From: Nanohaloarchaea archaeon PL-Br10_U2g5
Lineage (GTDB): Archaea; Halobacteriota; Halobacteria; Halobacteriales; Haloferacaceae
Reading direction: 5' to 3'
Assembly (NCBI GenBank): GCA_001564205.1
Contig: LKMY01000064.1
Span: 1-8,221 of the forward strand
Length of the DNA: 8,221 nucleotides
Shown here: positions 6,747 through 8,221 of the stretch, piece by piece
Layout: each line of letters starts with the position of its first letter
Numbering within the stretch: the stretch's first letter is position 1
Translations under genes and position numbers: made by a program
Notes under the pieces: generated by a model
The model's database searches: none
What the model was told of the DNA's origin: nothing
What the model saw: the letters and a program-made list of their open reading frames with translations, nothing else

Positions 6747-6819
6747 TAAAATATTAATTATTATGTTTCAAGCCAGCAGTAGTAACAAGAACTAATAATG
6801 TAAATTTGTATGCTAATAT
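6747..6819. promoter_or_regulatory. Divergent promoter region between CobW operon and NikR
   Basis: This 73-base, very AT-rich spacer separates divergent genes. TAATAATGTAAAT (about 6793-6805) lies some 20-27 bases before the ATG of NikR (6820), as in leaderless archaeal promoters. AAATATTAATTA (about 6749-6760) is the likely TATA element for the leftward CobW operon. ATTATTA (6757-6763) and TAATAAT (6793-6799) form an inverted repeat with a 29-base gap that overlaps both TATA tracts. A regulator bound here could control both directions, with NikR the obvious candidate. Confidence 0.6.
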
Positions 6820-7254
6820 ATGGGCGTAGTCAGCATATCAATGCCCGATGCACTTCTCGACCGGGTGGACACATTCGTCGACAAGCACGGGTACAGCGGA
6901 CGGAGTGAAGCTGTTCGCGAGGGGACACGGACGTTACTCGAAGAGTTTCGAAACCCGAAAATCGACGATGAAAGCCACGTCTGCACGGTGACCGTGACCT
7001 TTGAATACTGTCAACCAGCGGTCCAGCGACGTCTTACGGGGATACGTCACGAACACGAAACGATCGTCGCTACAACGACTCATACACACGCCGGAGATCA
7101 GTACTGCGTGGAGCTATTCGTTTTGGAGGGTACCACGGACGGGATATCGACGTTCGTCAACGCCGTCCGCGCCGTTCCCGATGTTCGGTCGGTGAACTAC
7201 TCCACCACCCCGCTCAACGAGGAGTTCTTCGACGGATCCGCACAGACGCATTAG
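6820..7254 (+). CDS. nikR: NikR-like nickel-responsive ribbon-helix-helix regulator
   Basis: This 144-residue protein has the two-domain NikR layout: an N-terminal CopG-type ribbon-helix-helix (residues 3-43; VVSISMPDALLDRVD, then YSGRSEAVREG) and a C-terminal ACT-like metal-binding domain (about 54-130). The nickel ligands known from E. coli NikR (His76, His87, His89, Cys95) are all matched with the same spacing: His77, His88 and His90 in THTH, and Cys96, an H-x10-H-x-H-x5-C pattern. NikR tetramers bind operators when nickel-loaded and usually repress nickel uptake. Here the divergent partner is an operon of CobW metallochaperones, the likely target; autoregulation is also plausible. The ATG at 6820 has a well-placed TATA-like element. 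Other metals such as cobalt cannot be ruled out. Its 3' end overlaps a convergent second NikR-like gene by 4 bases. Confidence 0.9.
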   Translation: MGVVSISMPDALLDRVDTFVDKHGYSGRSEAVREGTRTLLEEFRNPKIDDESHVCTVTVTFEYCQPAVQRRLTGIRHEHETIVATTTHTHAGDQYCVELFVLEGTTDGISTFVNAVRAVPDVRSVNYSTTPLNEEFFDGSAQTH

Positions 7255-7640
7255 TGCTCGGCAAGGAGCATCAGCTTAACTCGACTCACCGAGTCGAAAT
7301 CACGCAAACGATAAGTGAGTTTGCGGACGCGCTCCGCAGGTCCGCTACAAAAGATCGTTTCGAGACACCACTCACCCTCGTGAATATGATTCGTGGTCGT
7401 GATCACGTCTTGAAATCGATGCTGTACGTCGTGAACGTCCTCGATCACGGCTTCGTGTTCGTAATCGAACGCAATAATGACGACGACATCGCCTTCGATC
7501 GTTTCCAACTTCGTGTGGTTCTCGATATACTCTTGCATCGCTTCGCGGACCCCGCGCGAGCGTGAATCCAACTCCTCGGCCTGCCAGGTTTCGTCGAACT
7601 CAGCCAGAAGGTCGTCCGGAATGTTGAAGCTAGTACGCAT
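7251..7640 (-). CDS. Second NikR-like regulator, divergent metal site
   Basis: This 129-residue protein has an N-terminal ribbon-helix-helix (residues 2-41; RTSFNIPDDLLAEFDE and SRSRGVREAMQEYI) and a C-terminal NikR-like domain. Candidate ligands are His74, His85 and His87 (in NHIH) and Cys92. His74 to His85 keeps the NikR distance, but the last gap is H-x-H-x4-C rather than x5, and His70 adds a further possible ligand. The protein is clearly related to, but not a recent copy of, the neighbouring NikR. The altered spacing may mean a different metal or a weaker site. The start at ATG 7640 directly precedes the conserved MRTSFNIPDDLL. It is transcribed towards the other NikR gene and shares its last four bases. 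Three palindromes at 7671-7744 lie upstream and may be its operators. Archaeal NikR-like proteins of this type are often annotated as CopG or NikR family. Confidence 0.85.
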   Translation of the reverse strand: MRTSFNIPDDLLAEFDETWQAEELDSRSRGVREAMQEYIENHTKLETIEGDVVVIIAFDYEHEAVIEDVHDVQHRFQDVITTTNHIHEGEWCLETIFCSGPAERVRKLTYRLRDFDSVSRVKLMLLAEH

Positions 7641-7670
7641 GGACGCCCTTTTTGCCTAGTGGACTTTGAG

Positions 7671-7744
7671 CCACCGCGGTGGGTTCAGTGATGATAGCGG
7701 CACCCGGGGTGCTCCACAAACGCCGACTCACTGTCCGGTACCGG
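7671..7744. promoter_or_regulatory. Cluster of three palindromes upstream of the second NikR-like gene
   Basis: Perfect palindromic elements occur at 7671-7682 (CCACCGCGGTGG), 7700-7712 (GCACCC-G-GGGTGC) and 7735-7744 (CCGGTACCGG). Their centres are about 30 and 34 bases apart, near three helical turns. The first two share CACC-N2/3-GGTG, and the third is followed by TACCGGTG. They lie 31-104 bases before the ATG at 7640. They may be operators for the NikR-like protein itself; palindromes are more frequent in GC-rich DNA, so this is tentative. Confidence 0.4.
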
Positions 7745-8081
7745 TGTCACGCCCGGGGAAGCGCGTGTTCGCTGTCGTTGCGGGTCTGAATAACCACTGC
7801 CGTCTGTCAATGCGCATAGATGGTTATGAATACAGTGGGGAGATATAATAACGGTTGTGTCGTTCGGGATGAGCGGAGACCCAGCGGCGATCTCGGATAG
7901 ACATAGCTCTCCCGTACTGACCGTAGCGTGGACGAACATACAATTTATCAGGGTGTTGCCAGAGCTAAAATCGGCGGCCTCACCATTGATTGAGTCCGCC
8001 ATCGGTCAAAGTGCTGTCTGTGTGCGCTACGTCTTGCAGGCTCTTTCTACCAGTGCAGGATAGATCGAGGCGGTTCGTGTC
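7745..8081. other. Intergenic stretch without a recognised gene
   Basis: This stretch lies between the palindrome cluster and the GcvT-like gene. The one element of note is a TATA-like ATATAATA (7843-7850) followed by ATG at 7869, which opens a 64-codon frame ending in TAG at 8061-8063 (residues MSGDPAAISDRHSSPVLTV at the start). The distance suits a leaderless start, but I recognise no family, and the composition is not distinctive. An opposing open frame (8002-7685) overlaps it and looks like chance. No tRNA or insertion-sequence end was seen. Confidence 0.3.
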
Positions 8082-8221
8082 TCACCGATCCACAAACGGC
8101 GGAATGATAACCCGCGCACGCTTCTCGTCGCCGCGCACGACGACGCTCACGTTCGTGCCCGCTTCGGCGTAACTCTCGTGGAGGTATCCCAGTCCGATCG
8201 GCTCGTCGAGCGTCGGGCTCA
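8082..8221 (-). CDS. gcvT: GcvT-like aminomethyltransferase, C-terminal end only
   Basis: Forty-five residues are visible before the TGA at 8084-8082; the rest lies outside the window. The reading SPTLDEPIGLGYLHESYAE, then GTNVSVVVRGDEKRAR and a final PPFVDR, fits the C-terminal barrel domain of GcvT proteins, where S-P-T-L-x-x-x-I-G-L-G-Y and the V-x-V-R-G-x-x-x-x-A-x-V strand are characteristic. GcvT is the tetrahydrofolate-dependent T-protein of the glycine cleavage system in the cytoplasm. Related folate-binding enzymes such as dimethylglycine or sarcosine oxidases share this domain, so the exact enzyme is not certain from the fragment. It has no evident link with the metal genes. Confidence 0.8.
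   Translation of the reverse strand, partial: SPTLDEPIGLGYLHESYAEAGTNVSVVVRGDEKRARVIIPPFVDR

Noticed and set aside
1..8221. CRISPR array, tRNA or rRNA genes
   Set aside because: No regularly spaced direct repeats, no cloverleaf-like segment and no rRNA-like sequence were seen in the gaps.

Overview
The window looks like a haloarchaeal chromosome or large plasmid. The coding DNA is GC-rich, the proteins are rich in Asp and Glu, secretion uses a Tat-lipoprotein signal, and short AT-rich TATA-like tracts sit close to start codons, as expected for leaderless archaeal transcripts. Most of the 8.2 kb reads as a metal-handling locus.

Layout: (a) 2-592 (+) is the 3' part of a haloarchaeal conserved hypothetical gene with a helix-hairpin-helix-like core. 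(b) 593-868 is intergenic, with two sets of nested palindromes followed by an AT-rich promoter. (c) 869-3050 (+) holds a CooC/MinD-like P-loop ATPase with a Cys/His cluster at its C-terminus, followed by a ZnuA-type (cluster A-1) metal-binding lipoprotein. No ABC permease or ATPase gene is present nearby. (d) 3207-3428 (-) is a probable small DUF7511-like haloarchaeal protein. (e) 6746 down to 3632 (-) is a tightly coupled operon of two CobW/G3E-family GTPase paralogues and then a MoaB/Mog-type molybdopterin adenylyltransferase. The genes overlap by one and four bases. (f) 6820-7254 (+) and 7251-7640 (-) are two NikR-like regulators placed tail to tail, overlapping by four bases. The first is divergent from the CobW operon across a 73-base AT-rich promoter region. 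(g) 7641-8081 is largely non-coding, with a cluster of three palindromes upstream of the second NikR. (h) 8082-8221 (-) is the C-terminal end of a GcvT-like aminomethyltransferase.

How the genes may work together (inference): the first NikR could sense nickel or a related metal and control the divergent CobW-CobW-MoaB operon. The two CobW GTPases would act as metallochaperones. The ZnuA-like lipoprotein would capture metal outside the cell. The CooC-like ATPase would help load metal into a client enzyme that is not encoded here. No CRISPR array, tRNA, rRNA or intact insertion sequence was seen. The most notable items are the metal island itself, the CooC-like protein with a changed Walker A and a terminal CxCxCH motif, the convergent NikR pair, and the palindrome clusters.
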